A DNA stretch of 64,000 nt, from positions 62,001 through 126,000 of the forward strand of contig JBFLYW010000007.1 in NCBI GenBank assembly GCA_040756515.1, written 5' to 3'. The notes beneath the pieces were generated by a model, which saw only the letters and a list, made by a program, of their open reading frames with translations, made no database searches and was not told where the DNA came from. The translations under genes were made by a program, and so were the position numbers. Positions 1-8,976 of the stretch are shown here, piece after piece (positions within the stretch are counted from its first letter, which is position 1; the number at the start of each line of letters is the position of its first letter). Origin of the DNA: DSXH01 sp020724325 (GTDB taxonomy: Bacteria; Bacteroidota; Ignavibacteria; Ignavibacteriales; Melioribacteraceae).

Positions 1-7
1 AAATAAA

Positions 8-1504
8 ATGATACACATAACTCTAAAATCTATTTTAATGCTTTTAGTATTAATTGCCTACGGATGTTCGCATGAACATAACGAAACAGATTTACACGAA
101 CATTCGGGCAATTCAATTACCCAGTTCAATAGTCATTCTGAAATATTTATGGAATATCCGCAGTTAGTAGTTGGCGTAGAAGCAGAATTTTTAATACATC
201 TCAATGATTTAAAATTATTCAAGCCGGTTACCGAAGGAACGCTGGCAATAGAGTTTGTAAATGCTTCCGGGGATAAGTTAACATCAAATCTGGATAAACC
301 GGCACGCGCCGGAATATTTATTCCAAAACTTAAGTTTAATAACCCCGGCATATACACAATGACTATTACTTTGAACAGCCCACAAGTAACAGATAAATTT
401 TCAATAAATAATATTGTTGTTTACGCTAGCGAAAAAGAGGTTCCACATCAAGAAGAAGAAAAATCTAACCTAATAAGTTTCTTAAAAGAGCAGCAATGGA
501 AAATTGATTTTGCAACAGAATCTGTTTCGAAAAGAACACTTCAGCATTCTGTTCCTTCTACCGGAGAAATTATTTCCAAACCGGAATTATTTTCAATGGT
601 AGTTTCACCTGCAGCCGGTTTACTTTTACCCAAGAACAATTCTAACTTTCCAAAACTTGGCTCTTATGTAAAAAGAGGAACCGTGCTTTTCAATATTTCC
701 CCTTCTGCCGATGTAAGCACCAGCATTCAAAAAATTAAAACTGATTATCTGCTTGCAAAATCGGAATACGAGAGAGTTAAAAACTTGTTTGATAAAAAAG
801 CAGTCGCTCAAAAAAGACTGGATGAATCTAAGTTCGATTTTGAATCCAAACAAGCGGTTTATAATTCTTTAATAGACCAGATTAAATTTACAGAAAACGG
901 CTATTCTGTTATTGCGCCTATTGATGGATATATTGAAAACATCGCTATCAATTTAGGAAGTCATATTGCAAGCGGACAAGAATTAATTACGATAGTCAAT
1001 CCATCAAGATTAATACTCAAAGTAAATGTTCCGGCTGCAAACTTTAACGACGCTAATAATGCCAAAGACGCATCATTCAAAATAGAAGGTTATCAAGACG
1101 AACTAAAGATCAGTCAATTAAACGGAAGAAAGATTTCAGTAGCTTCTTCACTAAACAGGCAGAACAGAACCGTTCCTGTTTACTTTGAATTCACCAATCC
1201 GTTAAATAAGATTAAGATCGGAATGTATGCCGAAGTTTTTATTAAGATTGGAACTGTAAGCCAGACGCTTTCAATTCCTGAAAACGCAATAATTGATGAA
1301 GATGGAATGCATACGGTTTATGTCGAAATTGAAGGAGAAGGTTTTGAAAAGAGAATAATTAAAACCGGCATTTACGATAGCGGTTACGTTCAAGTCTTAG
1401 AAGGTCTTAAGGAAGGTGAAAGAGTAGTAACTAAAGGTGCTTATCAGGTTCGTCTTGCCGCCCTTTCGCCGGAAACCGCTGTTGGTCACGGGCACGTTCA
1501 TTAA
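8..1504 (+). CDS. Heavy-metal RND efflux periplasmic adaptor (CusB/CzcB-like) lipoprotein
   Basis: Membrane-fusion protein that links an inner-membrane RND pump to an outer-membrane channel. Seen: an N-terminal lipoprotein signal ending LIAYGC (Cys20), a His-rich stretch just after it (HEHNETDLHEHSG) and a His-rich C-terminus (GHGHVH), both suited to metal binding. A helical hairpin at about residues 230-300 and lipoyl/beta-barrel segments match the HlyD/CusB fold. The stop lies 17 bases before the pump gene, so the two are one operon. Cu/Ag or Zn/Co/Cd as substrate is inferred from the family. No outer-membrane factor gene is visible; it may lie upstream of the window. Confidence 0.88.
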   Translation: MIHITLKSILMLLVLIAYGCSHEHNETDLHEHSGNSITQFNSHSEIFMEYPQLVVGVEAEFLIHLNDLKLFKPVTEGTLAIEFVNASGDKLTSNLDKPARAGIFIPKLKFNNPGIYTMTITLNSPQVTDKFSINNIVVYASEKEVPHQEEEKSNLISFLKEQQWKIDFATESVSKRTLQHSVPSTGEIISKPELFSMVVSPAAGLLLPKNNSNFPKLGSYVKRGTVLFNISPSADVSTSIQKIKTDYLLAKSEYERVKNLFDKKAVAQKRLDESKFDFESKQAVYNSLIDQIKFTENGYSVIAPIDGYIENIAINLGSHIASGQELITIVNPSRLILKVNVPAANFNDANNAKDASFKIEGYQDELKISQLNGRKISVASSLNRQNRTVPVYFEFTNPLNKIKIGMYAEVFIKIGTVSQTLSIPENAIIDEDGMHTVYVEIEGEGFEKRIIKTGIYDSGYVQVLEGLKEGERVVTKGAYQVRLAALSPETAVGHGHVH

Positions 1505-1521
1505 TAAATAATGAGGAAAAA

Positions 1522-4500
1522 ATGTTTGATAAATTAATTCAGTTTTCACTCCAAAAAAGATTGATTGTTCTTGCAGCAGCAGTTATTCTTCTGATTGCCG
1601 GAACATTCATAGCTGTTGATATGCCTGTAGATGTATTCCCTGATCTTACGGCACCGACAGTTACTATAATGACAGAAGCACACGGAATGGCTTCAGAAGA
1701 AGTAGAAAATCTTGTAACGTTTCCAATAGAAACGGCAGTTAACGGCGCAACTGATGTTAGAAGAGTACGTTCTTCAAGCGCCGCCGGATTCTCTATTGTT
1801 TGGGTAGAGTTTGACTGGGGCACAGATATTTTTCTTGCAAGGCAAATCGTAAATGAAAAAATCCAAGCTGCAGCCGCTTCGCTTCCAAAAGGAGTTGATA
1901 AGCCCGTACTCGCGCCAATCTCTTCTATTATGGGTGAGATAATGTTAATCAGCCTCACAATTGATGAAAAAAACAATCCACAGAATCTAAACGAAATGGA
2001 TTTAAGAACAATAGCCGACTTTGAGATTAGGAGAAGACTTCTTTCAATCAGCGGCGTATCTCAAGTTATTCCTATTGGCGGCTCTGTTAAACAATATCAA
2101 ATATTAATTTCGCCAGAAAAACTTGCCGCATATAATATTTCTTTGAATGAAGTAATGAAAGCCGCCGAACAATCCAATGAAAATTCATCCGGCGGTTCTT
2201 ATATGGATTCTGGAAGTGAATATTTAATCCGCGGTATCGGACGTATAGAGAGTATTGAAGATATTAAAAACAGCGTTGTTGCATTGAGAGGAAATAATCC
2301 TGTTCTTATGAAAGATATTGCCGATATAAGAATTGGTGAGGCAACAAAATTTGGCGACGGCTCAAAGAATGCCAAGCCGGCAGTTATTCTTACACTGCAA
2401 AAACAGCCGCAGACAAACACGCTTGAATTAACAAAAAAGATTGAAGCCACACTTGAAGAAATTCGTGAAACTCTTCCAAAGGGAATTGAAATTAATTCCA
2501 ACATATTCAAACAATCGGATTTTATTCGGGTGTCAATTGAAAATGTTCTTAGCGCATTAAGAGATGGAGCATTGCTTGTAATAGTAGTAATCTTTTTGTT
2601 TTTATGGAATTTTAGAACGACATTCATTTCTGTACTGGCAATTCCTCTTTCAATTATTATCACGATTATTACTTTCAAGTTTTTCAACATAATGATTAAC
2701 ACTATGTCTCTTGGAGGAATTGCTATTGCAATAGGCGCGCTTGTGGATGACGCAATTATTGATGTTGAAAACGTGTTTAGAAGGTTAAAAGAAAATAACT
2801 CGGTTAATAATTCACAAAAGAAATCAGCTTTGCAAGTAATTTATGAAGCATCAAAAGAAATACGTGCACCAATGGTAAATGCAACTCTTATAATTGTTAT
2901 TGTATTTCTACCCTTATTTTTCTTAAGCGGTGTTGAAGGAAGATTATTACGTCCCATGGGTTATGCATATGTAACATCTATTTTTGCTTCATTGTTTGTC
3001 GCTCTTACGGTTACACCGGTGCTGGCTTATTATCTTCTTCCAAAAGCTAACTTTATGAAAAAGGAAGGGGATACCTGGTTAGTAGCAAGGTTAAAAGCAT
3101 TATATAAAAGAACACTTAATTTTACACTTAAGCATCCCAAAACAATACTAACATCTTCTCTTGTTGTTTTTGTTTTAACAATCGCAATAATTCCATTTCT
3201 TGGCAGATCATTTCTTCCGGAGTTTAATGAAGGCTCTTTAACGTTAAGTCTGGTTACTCTTCCCGGAACTTCGCTGGAAGAATCAAACAAGATCGGAAAT
3301 TTAGCCGAAGAGATTATACTAACTCATCCAGAAGTAAAATCAACGGCAAGAAGAACCGGGAGAGCAGAACTTGATGAACACGCTCAAGGCGTTAACGGTG
3401 CTGAACTTGATGTTAGGTTTGAACTGGATGGAGAATCAAAAGAAGAGTTTATTACCCGGTTAAGAAATTCTCTCGCTGCTCTTCCAGGAACTAATGTTAC
3501 TATCGGTCAGCCAATTGGTCACCGAATAGATCATATGCTTTCCGGAACAAGGGCTAACATTGCTGTAAAAATATTTGGCAAGAATTTGCAGCAGCTTCGC
3601 GCTTACTCCCAAATGGTAAAAGCTGAGATGCAGAAGGTTGATGGCGCCGTTGATATTGCAGTTGATCAAGAGATGGAAGTGCCGCAGACAAAAATTAAGT
3701 TCAATAGAAATGCAATGGCTCGTTATGGTTTAACAGTTGGAGATTTAGCCGATGCAATTGATATTGGATTTAACGGAGAAACTGCTTCGCAAATCCGCGA
3801 AGGACAAAACTCTTTCGATTTAGTGGTACGTTTCGATGAGTATAACCGTGGAAGAATTGATAGGATTCAAAACGCACTATTCGATACTCCGTCAGGTGCT
3901 AAAGTTCCTCTTATTCAGCTTGCCGAAGTAGTTAATGAAAAAGGACCAAACAGAATCAGCAGGGAAAATGTTCAACGCAAAATTGTTGTGCAGGCAAATG
4001 TTTCCAATAGAGATTTACGCAGCGTTGTTGATGAAATGAAAGCAAACATAAATAAGAATATAAAGTTCGATCAAGGTTACTTCGTTGAATTCGGCGGACA
4101 ATTTGAAAGCGAACAAGAAGCTACAAAAGTAATTACACTTTTAAGCTTAGTTTCTCTTTGTGCAATATTTTTAATTCTCTTCTTACAGTTTGGTAAAATA
4201 AAACCGGCGCTTTTTATTTTAATTAACCTTCCGCTTGCGTTAATCGGCGGAATTTGGTCTGTGTATCTATCAGACGGAATAATAAGTGTTGCTTCGCTTG
4301 TTGGATTCATTACTCTCTTTGGCATTGCAACAAGAAACGGAATATTACTAATATCACACTTCCAGCATTTATTAAAGGAAGGGAAGGAATTTACAGAAGC
4401 GATAATTCAAGGTTCTCTGGAAAGATTAAATCCGATTTTTATGACTGCAATTACAGCCGGGCTTGCCTTAGTTCCACTAGTTCTTGGAAGTGGTGAACCG

Positions 4501-4617
4501 GGAAAAGAAATTCAGGCACCGATGGCAATTGTTATTCTTGGTGGATTAATAACTTCAACAGCTTTAAATATGATTGTTCTACCGGCTCTTTATCATAAAT
4601 TAGGAAGGGAGACTTAA
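1522..4617 (+). CDS. Heavy-metal/HAE1-type RND transporter permease (CusA/CzcA-like)
   Basis: Proton-driven inner-membrane efflux pump of 1031 residues, the usual RND length. Seen: TM1 near residues 12-30, a first periplasmic loop starting DMPVDVFPDL, the TM4 motif IGALVDDAIIDVENVFRRL with paired acidic residues for proton relay, and the duplicated second half with a TM bundle at about 865-1025. Preceded by a GAGG ribosome binding site and co-transcribed with the adaptor. The metal-pump assignment rests on the His-rich adaptor and DVFPDL-type sequence; a broader efflux role cannot be excluded. Confidence 0.9.
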   Translation: MFDKLIQFSLQKRLIVLAAAVILLIAGTFIAVDMPVDVFPDLTAPTVTIMTEAHGMASEEVENLVTFPIETAVNGATDVRRVRSSSAAGFSIVWVEFDWGTDIFLARQIVNEKIQAAAASLPKGVDKPVLAPISSIMGEIMLISLTIDEKNNPQNLNEMDLRTIADFEIRRRLLSISGVSQVIPIGGSVKQYQILISPEKLAAYNISLNEVMKAAEQSNENSSGGSYMDSGSEYLIRGIGRIESIEDIKNSVVALRGNNPVLMKDIADIRIGEATKFGDGSKNAKPAVILTLQKQPQTNTLELTKKIEATLEEIRETLPKGIEINSNIFKQSDFIRVSIENVLSALRDGALLVIVVIFLFLWNFRTTFISVLAIPLSIIITIITFKFFNIMINTMSLGGIAIAIGALVDDAIIDVENVFRRLKENNSVNNSQKKSALQVIYEASKEIRAPMVNATLIIVIVFLPLFFLSGVEGRLLRPMGYAYVTSIFASLFVALTVTPVLAYYLLPKANFMKKEGDTWLVARLKALYKRTLNFTLKHPKTILTSSLVVFVLTIAIIPFLGRSFLPEFNEGSLTLSLVTLPGTSLEESNKIGNLAEEIILTHPEVKSTARRTGRAELDEHAQGVNGAELDVRFELDGESKEEFITRLRNSLAALPGTNVTIGQPIGHRIDHMLSGTRANIAVKIFGKNLQQLRAYSQMVKAEMQKVDGAVDIAVDQEMEVPQTKIKFNRNAMARYGLTVGDLADAIDIGFNGETASQIREGQNSFDLVVRFDEYNRGRIDRIQNALFDTPSGAKVPLIQLAEVVNEKGPNRISRENVQRKIVVQANVSNRDLRSVVDEMKANINKNIKFDQGYFVEFGGQFESEQEATKVITLLSLVSLCAIFLILFLQFGKIKPALFILINLPLALIGGIWSVYLSDGIISVASLVGFITLFGIATRNGILLISHFQHLLKEGKEFTEAIIQGSLERLNPIFMTAITAGLALVPLVLGSGEPGKEIQAPMAIVILGGLITSTALNMIVLPALYHKLGRET

Positions 4618-4619
4618 TA

Positions 4620-4860
4620 TGCTTCTGTATATAATCAAAGCAGCGATTTCGGCTCTGTTGATCGTTATAGTTTCAGAAACATCAAAAAAAAAAAGAGTTC
4701 TTTGGTTGGAGGCATTTTTGCCTCCATTTTGCTTCTTTTGGTGCATTCAATGATTTTGCTGTAAATTGATACTAAAGAGATTCAGGAGATTTCCAGTTTG
4801 TTATTATTCAAAATGATATTGCTAATAAGTGACCGGCTAATTTACAGATTAACAAACTAC
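4620..4860 (+). pseudogene. Decayed small membrane protein (DUF3147-like)
   Basis: The ATG at 4620 opens a frame beginning MLLYIIKAAISALLIVIVSE, which resembles the start of small DUF3147-type membrane proteins. The frame shifts at a run of eleven A (about 4685-4695). The next frame then continues the family-like sequence SLVGGIFASI, MILL, a stop at a position where the family has tyrosine, then IDTKEIQEISSL. One frameshift plus at least one in-frame stop marks it as a pseudogene rather than a single sequencing error. It follows the RND pump gene by 2 bases. The family is recalled from memory. Confidence 0.55.
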
Positions 4861-4945
4861 ACCAACACCGTCTGTTCAGATCATTTAACCTACTTATGAA
4901 CTTGTCAATCTATCAGAACCCTCTAAAAATTTAGAAGTGATATCT

Positions 4946-5040
4946 CGAAGGAGCGAAGCGACTGAGAAATGTTATTCCGAAGGAGCGAAGCGACTGAGAA
5001 ATGTTATTCCGAAGGATCCCGACAAGTCGGGAGACTGAGG
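4946..5040 (+). repeat. Tandem 32-bp intergenic repeat, third copy interrupted by a hairpin
   Basis: Two perfect 32-bp units (4946-4977 and 4978-5009, core GAAGGAGCGAAGCGACTGAG) are followed by a third copy from 5010. In it the central GCGAAGCGA is replaced by a 16-bp palindrome, TCCCGACAAGTCGGGA (5017-5032), before the GACTGAG sequence resumes. Similar dispersed repeats are common between genes in Bacteroidota/Ignavibacteria. There are no spacers, so it is not CRISPR. Confidence 0.7.
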
Positions 5041-5050
5041 AACTACGCAT

Positions 5051-5087
5051 AGATTCTTCGCCTCACTTCGTTCGGTTCAGAATGACA
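5051..5087. repeat. REP-like dispersed palindromic repeat
   Basis: This stretch reads, on the minus strand, TGTCATTCTGAACCGAACG followed by AAGTGAGGCGAAGAATC. It is the familiar 'TGTCATTCTGAGCGAAGCGAAGAATC' type of dispersed repeat of this bacterial group, in the opposite orientation to the 32-bp units just upstream, so the region can fold back on itself. A further relic (TCAGAAGAACGAAGTGGATGAG) lies at about 5109-5130. Confidence 0.5.
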
Positions 5088-5304
5088 GTACACTTTCTAC
5101 TCTGTCCTTCAGAAGAACGAAGTGGATGAGAAATGACAAGCGATATTTCACAGAAGTTTTATCAATTATTTCTAATCTTAGTTTTGAGGGTAAATACTTT
5201 TGTTATAATTTTTGAGTGGCTTATAAATTGCTCCTTGTAAGAAGATTATAGAAAAACAATAATATTTTTTTTTATCAGAACTTGATTGTTGGACAAGTAT
5301 CATA

Positions 5305-5631
5305 ATGACGATCTTTAACAATTCTAATTTTAGTCTTTTTGATTTCTGCTCTAACACAATAGACAAGGAGCTTTGCGCTAAGTTAGATGTTTCATACTTT
5401 GCGAAGGTTGAAATCCATTACTAACAACAGCAGCCGTTCCTTTACATATGTTATTATGGTTACTAGAATGCAACAGGTCTAAAAGTCGCAGATGCAAAGC
5501 ATGTGAATATTGAGAAGATAATTATCGCTGTTTGTTACATCTAATTTGATTAAGATTACGCTGAGAATCTTAAGCCAAAAGTAGTTTTGCTCGATGATCA
5601 TTATAATGCAAAAGAGGTAATTGTTAAATGA
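5305..5631 (+). pseudogene. Degraded ORF upstream of nadB, family unknown
   Basis: A single plus-strand frame from ATG 5305 to TGA 5629-5631 reads as protein-like blocks separated by four in-frame stops. Examples are KELCAKLDVSYFAKVEIHY, then ATGLKVADAKHVNIEKIII, then DYAENLKPKVVLLDDHYNAK. Its final TGA overlaps the nadB ATG (ATGA), as expected of a former operon partner. I do not recognise the family. Low compositional complexity could mimic coding, so confidence is moderate to low. Confidence 0.35.
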
Positions 5632-7187
5632 AAAATGTTTACGATTATATAATTGTTGGACAAGGATTAGCAGGTTTAGCCGCTGCTTTTTATGCTTCAG
5701 AATTTGGCTCTGTAGCAATTATTTCCAAGGAGAATATTAAAGCCAGTAATTCTTTCTTGGCACAAGGTGGTGTAGCCGCAGCAATTTTGAAAAATGATTC
5801 ACCCTTACTTCATTTTAGCGATACAATAATGGCTGGAAAAGGACTTTGTGATGATAACGCTGTTAAAGTTCTTGTGAAAGAAGGCGCTGAAATAATAAAT
5901 GAGATTATTCAACTAGGAATGAAGTTTGATTCAAAGAATTCCGAATTGGCTGTTAGTCTTGAAGGCGGTCATTCAAAAAGCAGAGTATTGCATGCAAAAG
6001 GAACTGCCACCGGCAAAGAATTGGTTCGCTTTTTTTCAAAATTAATTTCAGATAGAAAAAATATTTATCAATTTAATAACACTTTGCTTCTAGAAATAAT
6101 CACAGAAAAAAACTTTGCAAAAGGGGTACGACTGATAGATCTGAAAAAGAAAAAAGTATTTAATTTTTTCTCTAATAAAATTATTTTGGCTACGGGCGGC
6201 TTTTCAGGAATTTACCAACGAACAACAAGCTTAAACTCAACATTAGGCGATGGAATTGTTGTCGCTTACAATGCAGGAGCCGCATTAGAAAATATGGAGC
6301 TTATCCAATTCCACCCAACTGCTCTTAACAAAGCTAATATCCCGGCATTACTATTAAGCGAAGCATTACGTGGAGACGGAGCATTAATTGTTGACTATCA
6401 ACAAAATAGAATTTTTGAAGATTCTGAAATCAATGAACTCTCTCCAAGAGATGAATTAAGCAAAGCTATTTACCAAATTATACAGAGTAAGAAAAAAAGC
6501 ATTTATCTGTGCCTTAAGAAATTAAATAAGAAACTAATAACCAAGAAATACGCCTCGATCTATAAATCATTGAAAAAATTTGATATCGATATTACATATC
6601 AAAAAATTCCTATTTGTCCTGCTGCTCATTATTCCATTGGCGGAATAAAAACGGACTTAAACGGATGCAGCAACATAAAAGGACTTTATGCTATTGGAGA
6701 AGCAGCTTCTACCGGCGTTCATGGTTCCAATCGTTTAGCAAGTAATTCTTTGCTTGAGTGTTTGGTTTTTGCCAGACGGTCAGTAAATCATTACCCCAAT
6801 CAAAACGCGGCAATTACAATTAATTGCTCCAAACCTATTGAGCTAAAATTTGTTGAAAGAAACCAATTGAAATATCTAAAAGTCAGAAAAGAAATAGCAA
6901 AACTGCTTTGGGAAAATGTTGGAATTATCCGCAATCAAGAACAAATGGAACTATGTCTTACGGCTCTGAACAAGTTTGGAAAGAAATATTTAGGGGAACA
7001 AAACGAGTTTTACTTTTTACAAACTCAAAATCTAATTAAGCTTGCTAAATTGATAGTAACAGCATCGCTATCGAGAAAAGAGAGCAGAGGATGTCATTTT
7101 CGCAGCGACTATCCGGCTCAAAAGTCAAAATTTCTGGCATCATCTATTCAAATAAAAAATATGAAACTCTATTATGAAACTAAATGA
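5628..7187 (+). CDS. nadB: L-aspartate oxidase
   Basis: FAD enzyme oxidising L-aspartate to iminoaspartate, the first step of de novo NAD synthesis. Seen: the N-terminal dinucleotide-binding motif GQGLAGLAAAF (residues 9-19), FLAQGGVAAA, the succinate-dehydrogenase-like EGGHSKSRVLHAKGTATG segment, and the C-terminal GVHGSNRLASNSLLECLVF motif. Length (519) is normal. The stop overlaps the start of nadC by 14 bases, so translation is coupled. Preceded by AGAGG at a suitable distance. Confidence 0.95.
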   Translation: MKNVYDYIIVGQGLAGLAAAFYASEFGSVAIISKENIKASNSFLAQGGVAAAILKNDSPLLHFSDTIMAGKGLCDDNAVKVLVKEGAEIINEIIQLGMKFDSKNSELAVSLEGGHSKSRVLHAKGTATGKELVRFFSKLISDRKNIYQFNNTLLLEIITEKNFAKGVRLIDLKKKKVFNFFSNKIILATGGFSGIYQRTTSLNSTLGDGIVVAYNAGAALENMELIQFHPTALNKANIPALLLSEALRGDGALIVDYQQNRIFEDSEINELSPRDELSKAIYQIIQSKKKSIYLCLKKLNKKLITKKYASIYKSLKKFDIDITYQKIPICPAAHYSIGGIKTDLNGCSNIKGLYAIGEAASTGVHGSNRLASNSLLECLVFARRSVNHYPNQNAAITINCSKPIELKFVERNQLKYLKVRKEIAKLLWENVGIIRNQEQMELCLTALNKFGKKYLGEQNEFYFLQTQNLIKLAKLIVTASLSRKESRGCHFRSDYPAQKSKFLASSIQIKNMKLYYETK

Positions 7188-8016
7188 CCAAACCAAAAAG
7201 TTGATTTCTCTTGCACTTGCTGAAGATATTGGCAAACAAGATATTACAACAAGACTGATTGTAGATAGAAAACTCAAGGGTATCGCAACTGTGGTTGTTA
7301 AAACAAATGGAATTATCTGCGGTATTGAAATAGCAAAATATATCTGCCGAACTTTCGACAGAAGACTCAAAATTAAAACCTTTGCAAAAGAGGGTGATTT
7401 AGTTACTGCTAATCAGACAATAGCAGAAATTTACGGTTACTATTCCTCCCTTCTTACACTTGAAAGAACACTGTTGAACTTTATGCAGAGAATGTCTGGT
7501 ATTGCAACTACAGCAAACAAGTTTGTTAAAAAGCTTTCTGGCACTAAGGCAGTTCTGCTCGATACAAGAAAAACTGCTCCGGGTCATCGACTTCTGGATA
7601 AATATGCAGTCAAGATTGGAGGAGGGATAAATCATCGTTTCGGTTTGTTCGATATGATTTTAATAAAAGAAAATCACATTGCTGCAGCCGGCAGTATTAC
7701 TAAAGCAGTAAATAAAGTGATGAAGCATAAACCGAATAGAATAAAGATCGAAGTAGAAACGACAAATTTGAAAGAAGTTAAAGAAGCACTATTGAGCGGC
7801 GCAGATTTAATTATGCTTGATAATATGAACTTAACCACAATGAAAAAGGCAGTTAAGCTTATCAATAGTAAATGCAAGGTGGAAGCTTCTGGCGGAATTA
7901 GATTAAATAACATTAGAAAAATTGCTATGACCGGAGTGGACTTTATTTCTGTTGGATCTATAACCCACTCGGTAAGAGCACTTGATATTTCAATGTACAT
8001 CAAATCAAAAAACTAA
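7174..8016 (+). CDS. nadC: Nicotinate-nucleotide pyrophosphorylase (quinolinate phosphoribosyltransferase)
   Basis: Converts quinolinate and PRPP to nicotinate mononucleotide. Seen: LAEDIGKQDITT near the N-terminus, TLLNFMQRMSGIAT, the TRKTAPGHRLLDKYAV substrate motif, KENHI, and VEASGGIRLNNI in the C-terminal barrel. Length 280 is typical. It overlaps nadB and is followed at once by nadA, so quinolinate synthesis and use are encoded together. Confidence 0.95.
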   Translation: MKLNDQTKKLISLALAEDIGKQDITTRLIVDRKLKGIATVVVKTNGIICGIEIAKYICRTFDRRLKIKTFAKEGDLVTANQTIAEIYGYYSSLLTLERTLLNFMQRMSGIATTANKFVKKLSGTKAVLLDTRKTAPGHRLLDKYAVKIGGGINHRFGLFDMILIKENHIAAAGSITKAVNKVMKHKPNRIKIEVETTNLKEVKEALLSGADLIMLDNMNLTTMKKAVKLINSKCKVEASGGIRLNNIRKIAMTGVDFISVGSITHSVRALDISMYIKSKN

Positions 8017-8028
8017 TTCTTGTTCGAT

Positions 8029-8964
8029 ATGAATAACTTGATAGAAAAAATAGATCAGATTAGAAATGAAAAGAATGCGGTTATACTTGCTCACAATTAT
8101 CAACCGGCAGAAATTCAGGATATTGCAGATTATGTAGGCGATTCGCTCGGGCTGTCCCAGCAAGCTGCTAAAACTAAAGGATTACTGATAGTTTTCTGCG
8201 GTGTTCATTTTATGGCTGAAACAGCTTCAATAATTTCCCCGGATAAAAAAGTTTTGCTGCCAAACTTGGATGCCGGATGTTCGCTCGCTTCGTCCATCAC
8301 CGCAGAGCAGCTATTGGAATGGAAAAAACAAAAACCGGAAGCTGTTGTTGTTTCTTACATTAATACTTCTGCAGAAATTAAAGCATTGAGCGATTATTGT
8401 TGTACATCTTCCAATGCAGTTAGTGTTGTTTCTTCTATTCCGCTTGAAAAGGAAATATTATTTTTACCGGACCGCCACTTAGGCAAATATGTTCAAGCCG
8501 TATTAAATAGAAAATTAAATATCTGGAATGGCGGCTGTCACGTACACGAAAAAATTGGCGAGGTAGATTTTGGAAGAGCTGAAAAAGAACATCCAAATGC
8601 CGAGTTTCTAATTCATCCCGAATGTGGTTGTTCCTCTTTTTGTATGTTGAAAGCCGAAGTTTACTTTGATTGTAAAGGAATTCATTTGCTTTCTACAGAT
8701 GGAATGATTAAGCATGTTGCCAACTCACCTTCGAAAGAATTTGTTATAGCTACCGAAGTTGGAATTCTACACAGATTAAAAAAGATTAACCCGAAGGCAG
8801 ATTTTTTTGCTTTAAGTGAAAATGCAATTTGCGAATACATGAAGCTTATTAATCTGGAACAGTTGTACAATGCTCTTCTCTACGAACAACACGAAGTTAA
8901 AGTTCCGAAAGATATTGCTGATAAAGCCAGAATTCCAATAAACCGCATGTTACAAATTGTTTAA
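8029..8964 (+). CDS. nadA: Quinolinate synthase (4Fe-4S)
   Basis: Condenses iminoaspartate with dihydroxyacetone phosphate to quinolinate. Seen: ILAHNYQPAEIQDIADYVGDS at the N-terminus and cysteines in DAGCSLA, NGGCHVHEK and HPECGCSSFCM; the family uses three conserved Cys for its [4Fe-4S] cluster. An in-frame TTG at 8020 would add three residues. I chose the ATG at 8029 because MNNLIEKI fits the family start. The stop lies 12 bases before ribD. Confidence 0.95.
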   Translation: MNNLIEKIDQIRNEKNAVILAHNYQPAEIQDIADYVGDSLGLSQQAAKTKGLLIVFCGVHFMAETASIISPDKKVLLPNLDAGCSLASSITAEQLLEWKKQKPEAVVVSYINTSAEIKALSDYCCTSSNAVSVVSSIPLEKEILFLPDRHLGKYVQAVLNRKLNIWNGGCHVHEKIGEVDFGRAEKEHPNAEFLIHPECGCSSFCMLKAEVYFDCKGIHLLSTDGMIKHVANSPSKEFVIATEVGILHRLKKINPKADFFALSENAICEYMKLINLEQLYNALLYEQHEVKVPKDIADKARIPINRMLQIV

Positions 8965-8976
8965 CATTTCGAAATT

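Noticed and set aside
4946..5040. Short tandem repeats as a possible CRISPR array
   Set aside because: Units are directly adjacent with no spacers and match common dispersed intergenic repeats; no cas genes in the window.
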